Part shown: piece after piece, positions 53,222 to 63,896 of the stretch
Position numbering within the stretch: the stretch's first letter is position 1
Layout of the letters: every line of letters begins with the position of its first letter
From: Branchipolynoe longqiensis
Lineage: Eukaryota > Annelida > Polychaeta > Phyllodocida > Polynoidae
Assembly: GCA_030323885.1 (NCBI GenBank)
Contig: CM059186.1
Span: 150,448,407 to 150,512,406 of the forward strand
Length of the DNA stretch: 64,000 nt
Reading direction: 5' to 3'
Position numbers and translations under genes: made by a program
The notes under the pieces: model-generated
Seen by the model: only the letters and a program-made list of their open reading frames with translations
What the model was told of the DNA's origin: nothing
Database searches by the model: none

Positions 53222-53921
53222 AGCTGTGGTCACACGTACAGCGTGAGGCCGACTTAGATGAGGCAAACTACATGAGTCAAACTAGTGGTGCGTCCAGACA
53301 TACAGAGTTTTCAAAGTGTGTCACATTCAGACACGCCCGGTAAACCAGCTCAGATCGATGTTTGTTTGTTGTTTTACATCCTAGCAACATCTAAGGTCAT
53401 ATCAGGATGGGTATCCACACATACATACATCCACCTGTACATCCACACATCACACATACATCCAAACGTACATACATAGAAACAACATACCTAAGAAGAG
53501 ATGGGAAGAGTAGGATAGTCCAAACATGTGCTCCAACTACTATCAAAAGCAACTACCTGTTAGGAAGCAGTCTCCATGTATAAAGAAATGGGACGGTCCA
53601 AACATGTAGGATGGTCCGAAATGTGTTATAACCACTATGAGATCAACTACCTGTTAGGAAGCAGTCTCCATCCATGTGCTTAAGCCGCCTCAACTAAATC
53701 AGTTGCGTTCACACATGCCACTTAGGCCGACTCAAGCTAGTTCGCCTCATCTAATCTACCTCACGAAGCGGTTTACTTGAGGCGAACTAGTTGAGTCCAC
53801 TCAGCCCTAATTCACCTGAGAGAAGTGTTCACACGCACAATCTGAGTCGACTTAGATGAAGCGAACTAGTTGAGGCGACTTAAGGCCTGTGTGTGATTAA
53901 GGCCCGTGTGTGAACGGGGCT
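53222..53921. mobile_element. Foldback MITE, family C (second copy)
   Basis: Ends AGCTGTGGTCACACGTACAG and GTGTGTGAACGGGGCT, flanked by TTG (53219-53221, 53922-53924). Carries the S1 SINE scrap and CATACATACATCCAC repeat of the first copy. Confidence 0.78.
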
Positions 53922-53953
53922 TTGGATTCAATATCATCATATGCTCATCTAGT

Positions 53954-54316
53954 TAAAACTGCATAGTCTGATGAAAACATCATATTCTAAAAACCAAAAC
54001 AATTATCTAAATTTGATTTTACATTTCTAATTTAGATACTGGTGCATTTATCAAACATGTGTCACCACATCGAAGGGAATACTGAAGCAATTTAATAGAA
54101 CTTGTTACGGTAGAAGCCTATCATAATACCATGTCAGAGTTGTGGCATGCTTGCCAAAATTAATGTTGCATGCTTGAACTTCAAATATCTCAAAGGGTAA
54201 CCATTTAAAATAAAAGTTACTTCAAACTAAAATAATGTCAATTATAGTGATCAACCTAATATATGTATCGCAGAAAATGTCAGAAACTCAAAACCATCGG
54301 ACTATCCAAATTTAAC
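53954..54316 (-). mobile_element. TTAA MITE (family A), full length
   Basis: TTAAAACTGCATAGTCTGATG ... CATCGGACTATCCAAATTTAA. Confidence 0.75.
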
Positions 54317-54655
54317 CTAAACTAACTTCGTGGATTCGTTCCAGTGAAACAAACTGCGATGGTTTGAGGTTTTCTAGAGCGCGGGCACTAAACCGCATAA
54401 GCTAGCTTCCCTAATTGGTCATGAAAAGATGCTTATGAGCTTGGGTGGCTTTTACGTTTTAGTTGTTTCGTTGTTTTTGGTTATTTCATGTAATGACATG
54501 TAGAGGCGCTGCTAAGGTACCTTCCCGGCTTTCCGCTGACACTAGCGTCACGCAGCGGACGGGCGAGGAACCACGGCGCATTATGTACACAGCGAGGGGC
54601 CGAGGCCCTGGCTGCCTGAACAAACAGGCAGCAAGCTGTCGCCGCCCAAAGTATT
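54317..54655. other. Spacer without recognised feature
   Basis: No coding or repeat signature. Confidence 0.35.
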
Positions 54656-54658
54656 TAA

Positions 54659-56580
54659 ATACAGTTCGGCTATATCTAACCATGCAGTGTGGCTATATAT
54701 GATTGATTGATTAATTGGTGATTGCTTAACACGGTGTTGGCAGCAAAGGCCATATTCATGGCGAGAAGTGTTCAACTTGTATTCTGTGGAACCACCACCT
54801 TTACACAGAATGTAAAAAGCATACACATAATTATGTCTCAAAAGACACTTATGAAGTGAACAGCTGACCATGTGGCCATGAAAAAAAAATCTAGATAAAA
54901 TTCAAAGGTATCATTTTTTTCTAAATTGCTAGAAAACTGTTTAATAAGCTATATGAGTGATACAGTCCTGCTGTCCTCAAGAAGGCTAAACATCCTTCTT
55001 GCTTTACATTTGTAAAAGGATCGTGCATGCTGCTTGCCTTGTAATTTGGCACAAGGCCATAATTTCAACACAGTTTAATCAAATCTATTTGTGTCAGTGG
55101 GAACACAATGTGGTTATATCTAAACATGTAGAGTTGCTATATTTAAGCATACAGCACGGCTATTTTAAAGCATACAGTGTGGTCATATCTAAGCGTAAAG
55201 TGGGGCTATGTCTGAGCATAGTGTAGCTAAATCTAAACATGCAGTGCAGCTACATCTAATCAGGCAGCATGGATATATCTAAGTATACAATCAATCAATC
55301 AATGGGTGCCGTCTTCTCGAAGAAGGTTGGCTGCAATGGACCTCCATCTCTTCCTGTCATTTGTTCCTCTCACGCATTCTGCATAGCTCATTGCTGTCCA
55401 CTCAGTGATGTTGTCCATCCATGTTGTTTTCCTTCTCCCTCTTGGTCGTTTCCCTTCTATCTTCCCTTCCAGTATTCTTCTCTGTGATTCCTGGTGCCGT
55501 ATCATGTGGCCAAAGTATTTAATTTTTCTGTTTTTGATCGTTTGTATTATCTGTCTCTTTATTTTCATTCTTGTTAGGACCTCCACGTTGCTTATCATTG
55601 CTGTCCATGGAATTTTTAACATTCTTCTGTATTGCCACATTTCAAATGCCTCGAGCTTTGTTGTTATTGCTTTCTTCAAAGTCCATGTCTCGCAGCAATA
55701 TAAAAGTGTTTATTCTCCGTTTAATCTCTCTTTCACATCCGCCATCACTAGTTATTAAATGGCCCAGATACACAAATGACTCTACCTGCTCCAAGATTAC
55801 ACCATTAACTTTTATCTCTGCTCTTGGTTTGTATTCCTTTCTGCTGACAACCATGGATTTTGTCTTCTTTACATTCATTTTGAGGCCACATCTCTCACTT
55901 TTTTCTTTTACTTCATCCACTATATCTTGTAGTCGATTTGACGTTAAGGCTAGCAGTGCTGTATCGTCTGCGTATCTTGTGTTATTGATATTTCCACCTC
56001 CAACATTTATTCCTATGATGTCATCTATTTCTCTGAAAATCATTTCCGTATAAATGTTGAAAAGACTAGGTGATAGAACACATCCTTGTCGCACTCCACA
56101 TTTGATCTTCACTTCTGGTGTCAATGAGTTTCCAATTCTTACAGCAGCATACTGTTCCCAGTAGAGGTTGGCCACAAGCCGAACGTCCTTACCGTCTAGA
56201 CCGATTTTTTGTAGAGCTTCTATGAGTTTCTTATGATGTACTTTGTCAAATGCTTTAGCGTAGTCTATATAACATATGTATATATTCTTATCTACTTCTA
56301 GGTGTCTCTCAATTATTGTTCTCATGTTATAAGTATACAGGGTTGCTATATCTAAGCACATAGTGTGCCTATATCTAAGCCTATAACTGTAACTATATCC
56401 AAGCATATAGTGTGGATACATCTAAGCACACAATGTGGCTATACATACGAATACAGTGTGGCTATACATAAGGATACAGTGTGGCTATACATCAGCATAC
56501 AATGTGGCTATATCTACGCGTACAGTGTGGCTATATCTACGCATACAGTGTGGCTATATCCAAACTTACAGCATGCCATT
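54659..56580. repeat. 23-bp satellite (GTGGCTATATCTAAGCATACA), interrupted
   Basis: Units at 54659-54702, 55100-55289 and 56330-56580. The gap 55290-56329 is a LINE insertion; the gap 54703-55099 has no unit and no known family. Confidence 0.85.
55290..56329 (-). mobile_element. RTE-like LINE, 5'-truncated insertion
   Basis: Flanked by TAAGTATACA on both sides (55280-55289, 56330-56339). On the minus strand the pol frame has CYIDYAKAFDKVHHKKLI, CGVRQGCVLSPSLFN, NNTRYADDTALLA with the catalytic DD, MNVKKTKSMVV and VYLGHLITSDGGCEREI. One frameshift near 55660 leads to the tail frame MWQYRRMLKIPW, KYFGHMIRH and GKRPRGRRKTTW. The 3' end is a short (GATT)n run, as in RTE elements. Recent, but not functional. 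Confidence 0.88.
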
Positions 56581-56725
56581 ACTAGGACAGGACAGGGGCT
56601 GGTTGGCTCACTGGCAGGACAATGTCACTAAGTAGGATATCGGGACATGGTGTCGGGAGCACATTGCCCCAGTGGGGCAGCACTATATAGTCGTAATGCA
56701 CGTGCACTGTCACAACTCGGTACAC
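56575..56725 (+). repeat. S1 SINE fragment
   Basis: CAGGACAGGGGCTGGTTGGCT ... GTGGGGCAGCACTATATAGT; body only, following the satellite. Confidence 0.7.
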
Positions 56726-57149
56726 TGACTTTAATGTAAAGACAAATAACCAAACAATCCGACAATTTTCTTAAAGTGGATCGGCAAAATCCTGATCATA
56801 TCTAGAACCTTCCTGAATATTGTTGGTTGCAAAAAACCTCTGAAGCAATCAGCACTATTTTATATTAATGGTGGGTGCACAGAGCTACATTTTGTTGTCT
56901 GAAAAATTAGCAACGTGCAATAATAAATATATACTCTTTCCATCAGCTTACAATTTAAAAAATCTTTTTAGATGTTGTTGCCTTAATTGTACTTAGTATG
57001 ATACAATACATACAGAATATCCACATACTAGATATGTGTGCGTCAACTATTCCTGTAGGACCAGTTGCGATAACAGTAGTACATGCCTTCATTACATTAT
57101 GCATTCAGAACAGTCTTCTCACATAGTAACACATACCCATAAATATGAT
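56726..57149. other. Spacer without recognised feature
   Basis: No coding or repeat signature. Confidence 0.35.
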
Positions 57150-57430
57150 CATGTCACAACAGTTCTTCAGAAATGTGTTTGGCTTCCTATAAACCATTAA
57201 GTCCAATATTTTACTAACTGCCTATAAAGCTATAAATGGTAAAGCACCAGAATATCTGTGCAGTCTTCTGTCCCTCAAACAGTCATCCCAAACTCTCAGA
57301 TCATGCAGTCAGATAGTATTACATGTCCCTGTGTCAAGATTCAAATCGCATGGCAATTGGGTTCAAATGAGGTCAGTGCAGACAACTCCTCAGAACAGAT
57401 GAGTTACTTGCCTTGACAGGCACTTTTTAA
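57150..57430 (+). pseudogene. CR1/L2-type LINE RT C-terminal remnant
   Basis: Plus-strand text VWLPIN, then in the next frame ILLTAYKAINGKAPEYLCSL and RSCSQIVLHVPVSRFKSHGN. HWLPv..Ri..KilLltYKalnG.aPeYl and vPrsR are characteristic of CR1/L2/Rex1 LINE pol ends. Frameshifted; no ATG. Confidence 0.75.
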
Positions 57431-58003
57431 ACATGCTTCTGGTCTCAATGTGGACATCACTGACATCAGCCATGGGTATCCTTGTCTGTTTGCCTTTTAC
57501 GTCCTAACAACATCCAAGGTCACACTACGACGGCATGGGTATCCTTAATAACTTGCAAGGATATTTATGGTTACCACAATAGAAATTGCTGATAATTGTC
57601 AGAACCATTCTTGACACTAGTTGTGCATCTTGAAAACTAACAGGTATTCGTGACAACTGGCACAGAAAGCCCTTGACACACAGACCGGTCGTCCTTGACA
57701 TTCAGTCAATGTGTCCCCGGCAACCGACATGCGTGTTATTATCAACAAGCCTGGGTGTCATTGGAAACCTATCCGTGTTTCCATAACAACCAACTCAAAT
57801 GTTCTCAACGGCCCGCCCATACGAATATCCCAGGCGTCCCTGGTAACCTGCCTAGGTAAATTTGACTATACTATCTTGATAGCTAGCTAGCTACCCATGA
57901 TTGCCTACCATGGATTCCAAGAACCACATATCAACTATGGGACACATATATACACGCATGATTGGAAACGAGACTTTCACAGCAATCACTCATTTGTTTA
58001 GAA
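57431..58003. other. Spacer; S1 scrap and GACA-rich stretch
   Basis: S1 tail scrap at 57487-57560; irregular ~30-bp units with TTGACA and CATAACAACC at 57600-57860. Confidence 0.4.
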
Positions 58004-58740
58004 TAGACTACATCACTGTTCCAGCGGCGCGGTGCATTGTGGGATGCATCAGAGCAAAACAAACCCGCGAGAAGCACATGGCACATGCTAATATACTGGG
58101 TGCTGCTATGAAATGTGCTTGTTTCAGCTCACATCAGCTCTTGTTTGAAACATAGAATACCAACTACAAAATTATATATAATAAATTAAGATATTAATCT
58201 TTTATCCAGCATTGCATTTACATCACTATAATATGCACATCATATGCCATGTGCATTTAGATTTAGACAAATCTGGGCACTCAGACTAGTGTAAGTTTGA
58301 CTTATTTTATTAATGTTTTTATTTATATCCTATGGTTAATGACATATGTAGAACTAGAAAATTAGTAGGGTTAATCAGATATTGGTTATATATTTCTCTG
58401 AAACAAGTGAATGTTGACACATTTGGCATTTTAATATTTAGAACAAGAATTAAGCATGTTGATGTGGATATCATTGATTGTTGTGTGGAATTGTATGTTT
58501 CTTAGCTCAAAATCTTTAACTATAGCTAGTTTTGTCTTAGCTATATTCATCAGATCATTATATTGCATGTGTGCATACATGTTTATGCCAAAATGCTATG
58601 TATTTCTATTCATTTTGAATAAAATCGAAGTTTTTCCCTACGCGTATCGACAAACTCAATGGCCATTCGCATTTGCTTTGCTGCCAATGCCGTTTTCAGC
58701 GCATGCGCAGTCGGAACCATGCTCCTGTCTATAGAATGAA
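58004..58740 (+). repeat. Dispersed repeat H (second copy, without MITE)
   Basis: Matches 13365-14262 and keeps the empty TTAA at 58336-58339. About 120 bp near 58345-58540 are private to this copy. Confidence 0.78.
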
Positions 58741-58787
58741 CTGCGTAGCATGTTTGAACTAATTACATAAACACTACTACTAGGGGT

Positions 58788-59130
58788 TGGTTGGTTATTG
58801 GAGTTTTACGTTCTAGTAACATCTGATGTCATATCAGGATGGGTACCGACTTGTGACAGTGCACTCATGACGATTTATAGTGCTGCCCCACTGGGAAATC
58901 AGGCTGCCGGCACCATGACCTGATATCCCACTCCGTCACATTATCCTGACATTGAGATAACCAGTCCTTGCCCTATCCTATTAATGCCGAGCGGCAAGCT
59001 AGGAAGTGACAAGTATGAATTATTAAGTCATTAGTTTGACTCGACCAGGATTCGAACCCATAGATTCGAATCCCACGATCTACCAAAACGGGAGACGGAC
59101 GCCCAACTCATTCAGCCATCCCTTCTGGTA
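58788..59130 (-). repeat. tRNA-derived SINE (family S1), full length
   Basis: Tail GGAGTTTTACGTTCTAGTAA at left, box B GGATTCGAACCC and box A side CAACTCATTCAGCCAT at right. Confidence 0.82.
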
Positions 59131-59326
59131 ACTACTAGGGGTGGTGAGATAATTGTTGCATACTGGACAAAGCACATGCAATGGAAGACCACTGAAATAG
59201 TAGAGTTTAGTCATTGTCCGAAAACTTCATCATACCCCACTCAGTGAATAGTTAAACTATAGTAGCACCGCTAAGCTGAGTATAAAATATTACTTAAATT
59301 TGCTATAACAGTACTAAAATAACATC

Positions 59327-59363
59327 AGAATTGTCCATGTTGCATTGCAACATGGGTAATTCT
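59327..59363. repeat. 37-bp near-perfect palindrome at a retroelement edge
   Basis: AGAATT-GT-CCATGTTGCA-T-TGCAACATGG-GT-AATTCT: 16 pairs broken only by the GT/GT pair. It lies ~85 bp before the first gag ATG and may be terminal to the element. Confidence 0.8.
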
Positions 59364-59449
59364 GGCACGGAGGCGGGCTGCTGATGGCGCCACCTACACG
59401 GTCGGATTTGAACTATCGACCCTAGCGGATTTCGCTTGAACCACCCAGA

Positions 59450-60856
59450 ATGCCCCGCGCCTGCTGCCGCCCGGCACTCAGCCTCAAGACGCCGCTCGGA
59501 CAACACGAGCTGACCTCCGGACTAATTTTCTCTCAAACCGCCACGATGCCTAGGACTAGTAAAAGACAAAGGAAAGACACAGACGAGGAGACGGAAACCC
59601 CTCCTCCCACACCGAGAACCCGAGGAAGGCCCCGCTCAGTAGTCAAAACACCGAGAGCCCCCAAAAAAGCCGCCAAGGCACAGAACGACCAGCCGGCTGA
59701 ACTCCCAGACAACGCGCTCGGCCACATGGAGACGTTCAAACAGACGATCGCGGACACCCTAGCACAACAGATCCAGATAGCCACATCCGGACTACTTGAT
59801 CGCATGGAAGCGGTTGAACAAAACATCAACAGGAAGAAACGCTCCCCGAGTATTACAGTGGTGGGGGAGCACAGCGGCAGGAGGGACCCCAGGCAGACTC
59901 CGGCGACCGGTAGGAGACCCCCGGCACGGCGACGGAGCTCTAGCTCAACAGACAACGACCAAGCCAGGCGCACGCCGGATAACTACAGTAGGAGGCGCTC
60001 ACCGGATAACGAGAGAAACAGGTACTCGGACAACAAAAGGAAAAGAGGACGATCACAGGCCACCTACGCAATGGACAGAGACACGGATGGATACCGCCCA
60101 CAGACGAGCAGGAGCCGGTACAACAGGAGATCGTTCTCCTCTGACCCAGATCAGGACACCAGGGAGGCGATCGACACCCTCCTACAGACGGCCGGAGACA
60201 ACTACACACGGAGGAGAGGTAGGAGACAACTAATGCCACACCTGTATGTCATTAGGGCGGATAGGAAAGGCAAAGTCGGATTAGGGGAAAGTGCTAGGCA
60301 CGAGTACTTCTCGGCCCTCAGTAGGATGCCCAATATGGCGGCGGACTGGGACTGGCCAACGTGCTTGGCGTGGTCAGAAAAAGTGTTCAATATGATAGAT
60401 GATGGGAGACTGCCGGGGGGCTGGAGAGACAGCCATGCAATTAAGGATGTACAACGAGACGCTTGCCTCACCGGTACGAGACGCAGCAGCCTCAAGAGGC
60501 CAGCCAAAAGCGCCCCCGCATACACGACAACAAACCAACGCACGGAGGAAGCGAGCAGCTCCTCACGGCAGGACCCCGCCCCCGCAGCCGCCAACACCCA
60601 GTACCGACGCCAGGACTTTAACGCAGAGACCGACGGCAGGCCATGCCACAAATGGAACTGGGGGGGAGACTGCGGGTTCACGGCTACACATGGACTAATG
60701 CTGGACAGGTTCGTTCATTTGTGTGGTTGGTGCGCCAACAAATATCATAAGGCTAATGTACACAAGGAGATGGACTGTAACAATAAGCGCAGACAGCAAG
60801 AAAGGAAAGCCGCTGCGGCTAACACGGAGGAGACCCAAACGCAGGATTTTCATTAA
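59450..60856 (+). CDS. Gag-like protein of the second YR retroelement
   Basis: 468 codons from the first ATG; a second ATG at 59546 (GCCACGATGCC) gives 436 and a more typical basic start (MPRTSKRQRKDT). Order: basic tail, a helical region around DTLAQQIQIA, an Arg/Ser-rich stretch with RRSPDNERNR, a conserved globular part HEYFSALSRMPNM and KVFNMIDDGRLPGGW, then a Cys/His cluster CHKWNWGGDC ... HLCGWCANKYHK ... C at the end. The WxxGxC and HxCxxC pattern is that of DIRS-order gag zinc domains. Likely the RNA-binding coat protein. Confidence 0.8.
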   Translation: MPRACCRPALSLKTPLGQHELTSGLIFSQTATMPRTSKRQRKDTDEETETPPPTPRTRGRPRSVVKTPRAPKKAAKAQNDQPAELPDNALGHMETFKQTIADTLAQQIQIATSGLLDRMEAVEQNINRKKRSPSITVVGEHSGRRDPRQTPATGRRPPARRRSSSSTDNDQARRTPDNYSRRRSPDNERNRYSDNKRKRGRSQATYAMDRDTDGYRPQTSRSRYNRRSFSSDPDQDTREAIDTLLQTAGDNYTRRRGRRQLMPHLYVIRADRKGKVGLGESARHEYFSALSRMPNMAADWDWPTCLAWSEKVFNMIDDGRLPGGWRDSHAIKDVQRDACLTGTRRSSLKRPAKSAPAYTTTNQRTEEASSSSRQDPAPAAANTQYRRQDFNAETDGRPCHKWNWGGDCGFTATHGLMLDRFVHLCGWCANKYHKANVHKEMDCNNKRRQQERKAAAANTEETQTQDFH

Positions 60857-60864
60857 GCGGCGGA

Positions 60865-61776
60865 GTGCGGACGGAAGGGAGCCACGAGGCAGCGCCCGGC
60901 AACAACACCGACCGAGGCGACCACCACCACACACCGAAAAGTAAGACGCAGTGCCCCACTATCACTGCCCGTTCACCCTCTCACGATGCCTGTACTGTAT
61001 TACCGCCGCCTGTTAGCACTAAACCCGTCTCAGACCCTACCCCACTCCACCCGAACCACACCGACCATTTGAATAACCCAGTCCCCACGATACTCGCCCA
61101 CCGCCCCCCAGCCACCCCAGCCCGGGCACGGCCCCCTGACCCCCCCCGGCCCGCCTCTGACCTAATTTGCACCGATGCCAGCAGCAGAGCAACAACCGTA
61201 CGGCTGGCTGCTTCCAATCCTACACACACCGGAAGCACCCAGTTACCCAGACCAGGCGACCCCAGAACTAAACCGGAAGCCCCCGGTTACCCCGAAAGCC
61301 CCCCCACCCTAATTCCGGTAACCAAACCGGAACCACCCAGTTACCCTCCCGACCCCTTCACCTCGTGCGAGCACCACAACACCCATTGCACAAGTAAACC
61401 GGAAGCGCCCGATTACCCACCCGCCCAGAACCCCACCCACGGTATAGGAAACACACCACCCAGAAATAAACCGGAAACGCCCAGATACCCGTCCACCTCC
61501 CCCGCCACCCACAGCCCCCCACGCGTTCCCGGCACAAGTAAACCGGAAGCCCCCAGTTACCCACCCGCCCAGTACCCCACTACCGGTATAGATAACTCTC
61601 CACCAAGAAATGAACCGGAAACGCCCAGATACCCGTCCACATCCCGCCACGCCCACAGCTCGCCACGCGGCGATGGGAGCCCCCCCCACCTCACCAGCCG
61701 GAGAGAGATGATAACACTGCCCACCCCCCCACCCTTGCCCATGGCCACGCCCCCCCACCTAGCCCACACATACTGA
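60865..61776 (+). CDS. Proline-rich frame between gag and pol
   Basis: An open frame of 303 codons fills the 925-bp gap between the gag stop and the pol start exactly. It is over one quarter Pro and contains six spaced copies of K-P-E-[APT]-P-x-Y-P (KPEAPGYP, KPEPPSYP, KPEAPDYP, KPETPRYP, KPEAPSYP, EPETPRYP). Whether it is translated is unknown: it has no homology I recognise, and a repeat-rich GC-rich stretch can stay open by composition. The decayed relative also has a Pro-rich stretch between gag and RT. Confidence 0.5.
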   Translation: MRTEGSHEAAPGNNTDRGDHHHTPKSKTQCPTITARSPSHDACTVLPPPVSTKPVSDPTPLHPNHTDHLNNPVPTILAHRPPATPARARPPDPPRPASDLICTDASSRATTVRLAASNPTHTGSTQLPRPGDPRTKPEAPGYPESPPTLIPVTKPEPPSYPPDPFTSCEHHNTHCTSKPEAPDYPPAQNPTHGIGNTPPRNKPETPRYPSTSPATHSPPRVPGTSKPEAPSYPPAQYPTTGIDNSPPRNEPETPRYPSTSRHAHSSPRGDGSPPHLTSRREMITLPTPPPLPMATPPHLAHTY

Positions 61777-61781
61777 ACGGA

Positions 61782-63896
61782 GTGACAATGTGCGTACAGG
61801 TGGCAGATGCCACAAAGGAACCGCGCCCCGTGGCCACAGAAAGAACACCCGACCGGAAAAACCAACAACCGTGCGACGTCGACCCACACACCCGACTGGA
61901 TCTTACTCCAGCTATTGAGCAAAAAGACACATCGGCGGACACCAACCCACGAGCCAGCACGCAGGCAACCGTGAGACCATCGGGCCACCTCACCCTGAGA
62001 ACGACCACCACAGACCTAGACGATGGGGAAAACCCTCCAGACGACCTCCTAACGCAGGACGAGCACGGCCAGACGGACGAAGACCTGGCAGATGTCCTTG
62101 CCGACCACGACCCCACGCCTGTGACCCCCTACAACCCCCCACACACGCCGCTGTCCTACAAGAGTATCCTGACACGGTTCTGGCCGAACGCGGTGCACGG
62201 CGAGTGGGAAAACAAGACGTACCTCGACATCTACGAACAAGTCAGGGCGACTGGTCTTCCTAACTACGTAGCGGCCCGGGTCCCGGTCCCTTCCGCACTA
62301 AAAATCGCTAGGTGGCGGGCCTTGCTGGTCGACTACCATGACGTGCAGCTGGTCGACTACCTCGAGTACGGCTGGCCCGCCGACTACACAGCGAACCGAC
62401 CCCCCGTACCAGTGGTGGCGAACCACAGGGAGGACCCTGCCCACATGCACTGGGTGCGCAAGTACATCGAGAGGGAGGTGCGTCTCGGTGCGCTCCTTGG
62501 CCCCTTCGGCTCCCCCCCTTTCACCCCCTGGGCCCAGACCAGCCCCATGATGACCCGCCCTAAAAAAGACACCCAGGAGCGCAGGGTCATCGTGGACCTT
62601 AGCTTCCCCAGGGGAGCCAGCGTGAATGCTGGGATCCGGAAGGGTTTCTACCAGGGAAGACCCGCCAGCTACACCCTTCCCGGAATCATGGACCTGGCCG
62701 AGGAGCTCATTGGACTTGGAAGAGGGGCATACCTCTGGGCAGCGGACCTCGCCAGGGCTTATTGCCAGTTGCGAACCTGCCCCCTCTCCGTTCCCCTCCT
62801 GGGAGTGACCCTCGATGGAGGCTCTTACTTTGATGTGGCCCCCCCATTCGGGTGCCGAACCTCGTCCCTGGCGTGCGCGCGAACCACAAGCGCGGTGGTT
62901 TACCTCCTCCGGAAGAAGGGGCACTTTGCACTGTGCTATCTCGACGACTTTGTCGGGGTGGCGGCAAGCAAGGATGAGGCGCAGGCGGCATACCTCGACA
63001 TGCTCTCCACGGCGAGCGAGCTCGGCCTGACACTGGCCCCCGCGAAGTGCACCCCACCGACGCCCGGGCTTGACTGGCTGGGATACACCATCTCCGCAAC
63101 AGACATGACCGTCCGGATCCCCGACGAGAAACTGACTGACATCATCGAGGAGTGCGCGCAATGGCGAGACTCCACCTTCGCCAGCCGCAAGGACCTCCAG
63201 AGGCTCATCGGCCGCTTGCAGTACGTGGCACGGTGTGTGCGGCCCGCGAGAAGATTCATGAACAGAATCCTAGCAGCACTCCGGGCGGCCCCCTACAAAG
63301 GCAAGCACCGGGTCACGCCGGAGCTCATCTCCGATGTCTCCTGGTTCGTCTCATACGCACGCACCACCAATGGCCTGGTCCTCCTCCGACCCCCTGAGAA
63401 GACCGAGTGGCTAATCGAATGCGACTCGTCGCTCCTCGGGGCAGGCGCTTACTCGCAGACCAGCTTCATCGCCGAGGCTTACGCACCGGCCTACCTCGCC
63501 CTGGGACTGCACATCAACTCTCTGGAGGCGGTGAACCTGGTCGTGGCCCTCCCCGCCCTCGCCCCACCCGACGCGCACAACTACGTCATAAGAATCAACA
63601 CAGACAATCAGGCATCCCAGATGGTGCTCGACACCGGAGCGGGTAGGGACCCCACCCTCTGCGTCTGCGCCAGAGAGATTTGGCGCTTCGCGGCCGTGAG
63701 GTCCTGCACCGTCGAGGTTGCACACAAGCCCGGAAAAGACTTAGTCTTGGCCGACGCACTGAGCAGAAGACCGTTCGACACGGCGGCGGCGGCCAAGGCA
63801 GACTTCGAATGCCGGCGACTCGGACTAAACAGAGTCCGGACAAACCATGACCTCAGACACCTCGACCTCACCCCACGCCCTGGGAAGCTCGATTAA
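61782..63896 (+). CDS. Reverse transcriptase-RNase H of the second YR retroelement
   Basis: 704 codons. Residues 1-~120 are Thr/Asp-rich and unordered. A conserved block SILTRFWPNAVHGEWENKTY precedes the RT. RT: RRVIVDLSFPRGASVNAGI, AYLWAADLARAYCQLRTC with the first Asp, PPFGCRTSSLACARTTS, and CYLDDFVG near 386 with the catalytic DD. WLGYTISATDMTVRIPDEKL starts the connection. RNase H: CDSSLLGAG, INSLEAVNLV, INTDNQAS and VLADALSRRP supply D-E-D-D. It should make cDNA from the element's RNA. The stop lies 50 bp inside the recombinase frame. Confidence 0.88.
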   Translation: MTMCVQVADATKEPRPVATERTPDRKNQQPCDVDPHTRLDLTPAIEQKDTSADTNPRASTQATVRPSGHLTLRTTTTDLDDGENPPDDLLTQDEHGQTDEDLADVLADHDPTPVTPYNPPHTPLSYKSILTRFWPNAVHGEWENKTYLDIYEQVRATGLPNYVAARVPVPSALKIARWRALLVDYHDVQLVDYLEYGWPADYTANRPPVPVVANHREDPAHMHWVRKYIEREVRLGALLGPFGSPPFTPWAQTSPMMTRPKKDTQERRVIVDLSFPRGASVNAGIRKGFYQGRPASYTLPGIMDLAEELIGLGRGAYLWAADLARAYCQLRTCPLSVPLLGVTLDGGSYFDVAPPFGCRTSSLACARTTSAVVYLLRKKGHFALCYLDDFVGVAASKDEAQAAYLDMLSTASELGLTLAPAKCTPPTPGLDWLGYTISATDMTVRIPDEKLTDIIEECAQWRDSTFASRKDLQRLIGRLQYVARCVRPARRFMNRILAALRAAPYKGKHRVTPELISDVSWFVSYARTTNGLVLLRPPEKTEWLIECDSSLLGAGAYSQTSFIAEAYAPAYLALGLHINSLEAVNLVVALPALAPPDAHNYVIRINTDNQASQMVLDTGAGRDPTLCVCAREIWRFAAVRSCTVEVAHKPGKDLVLADALSRRPFDTAAAAKADFECRRLGLNRVRTNHDLRHLDLTPRPGKLD

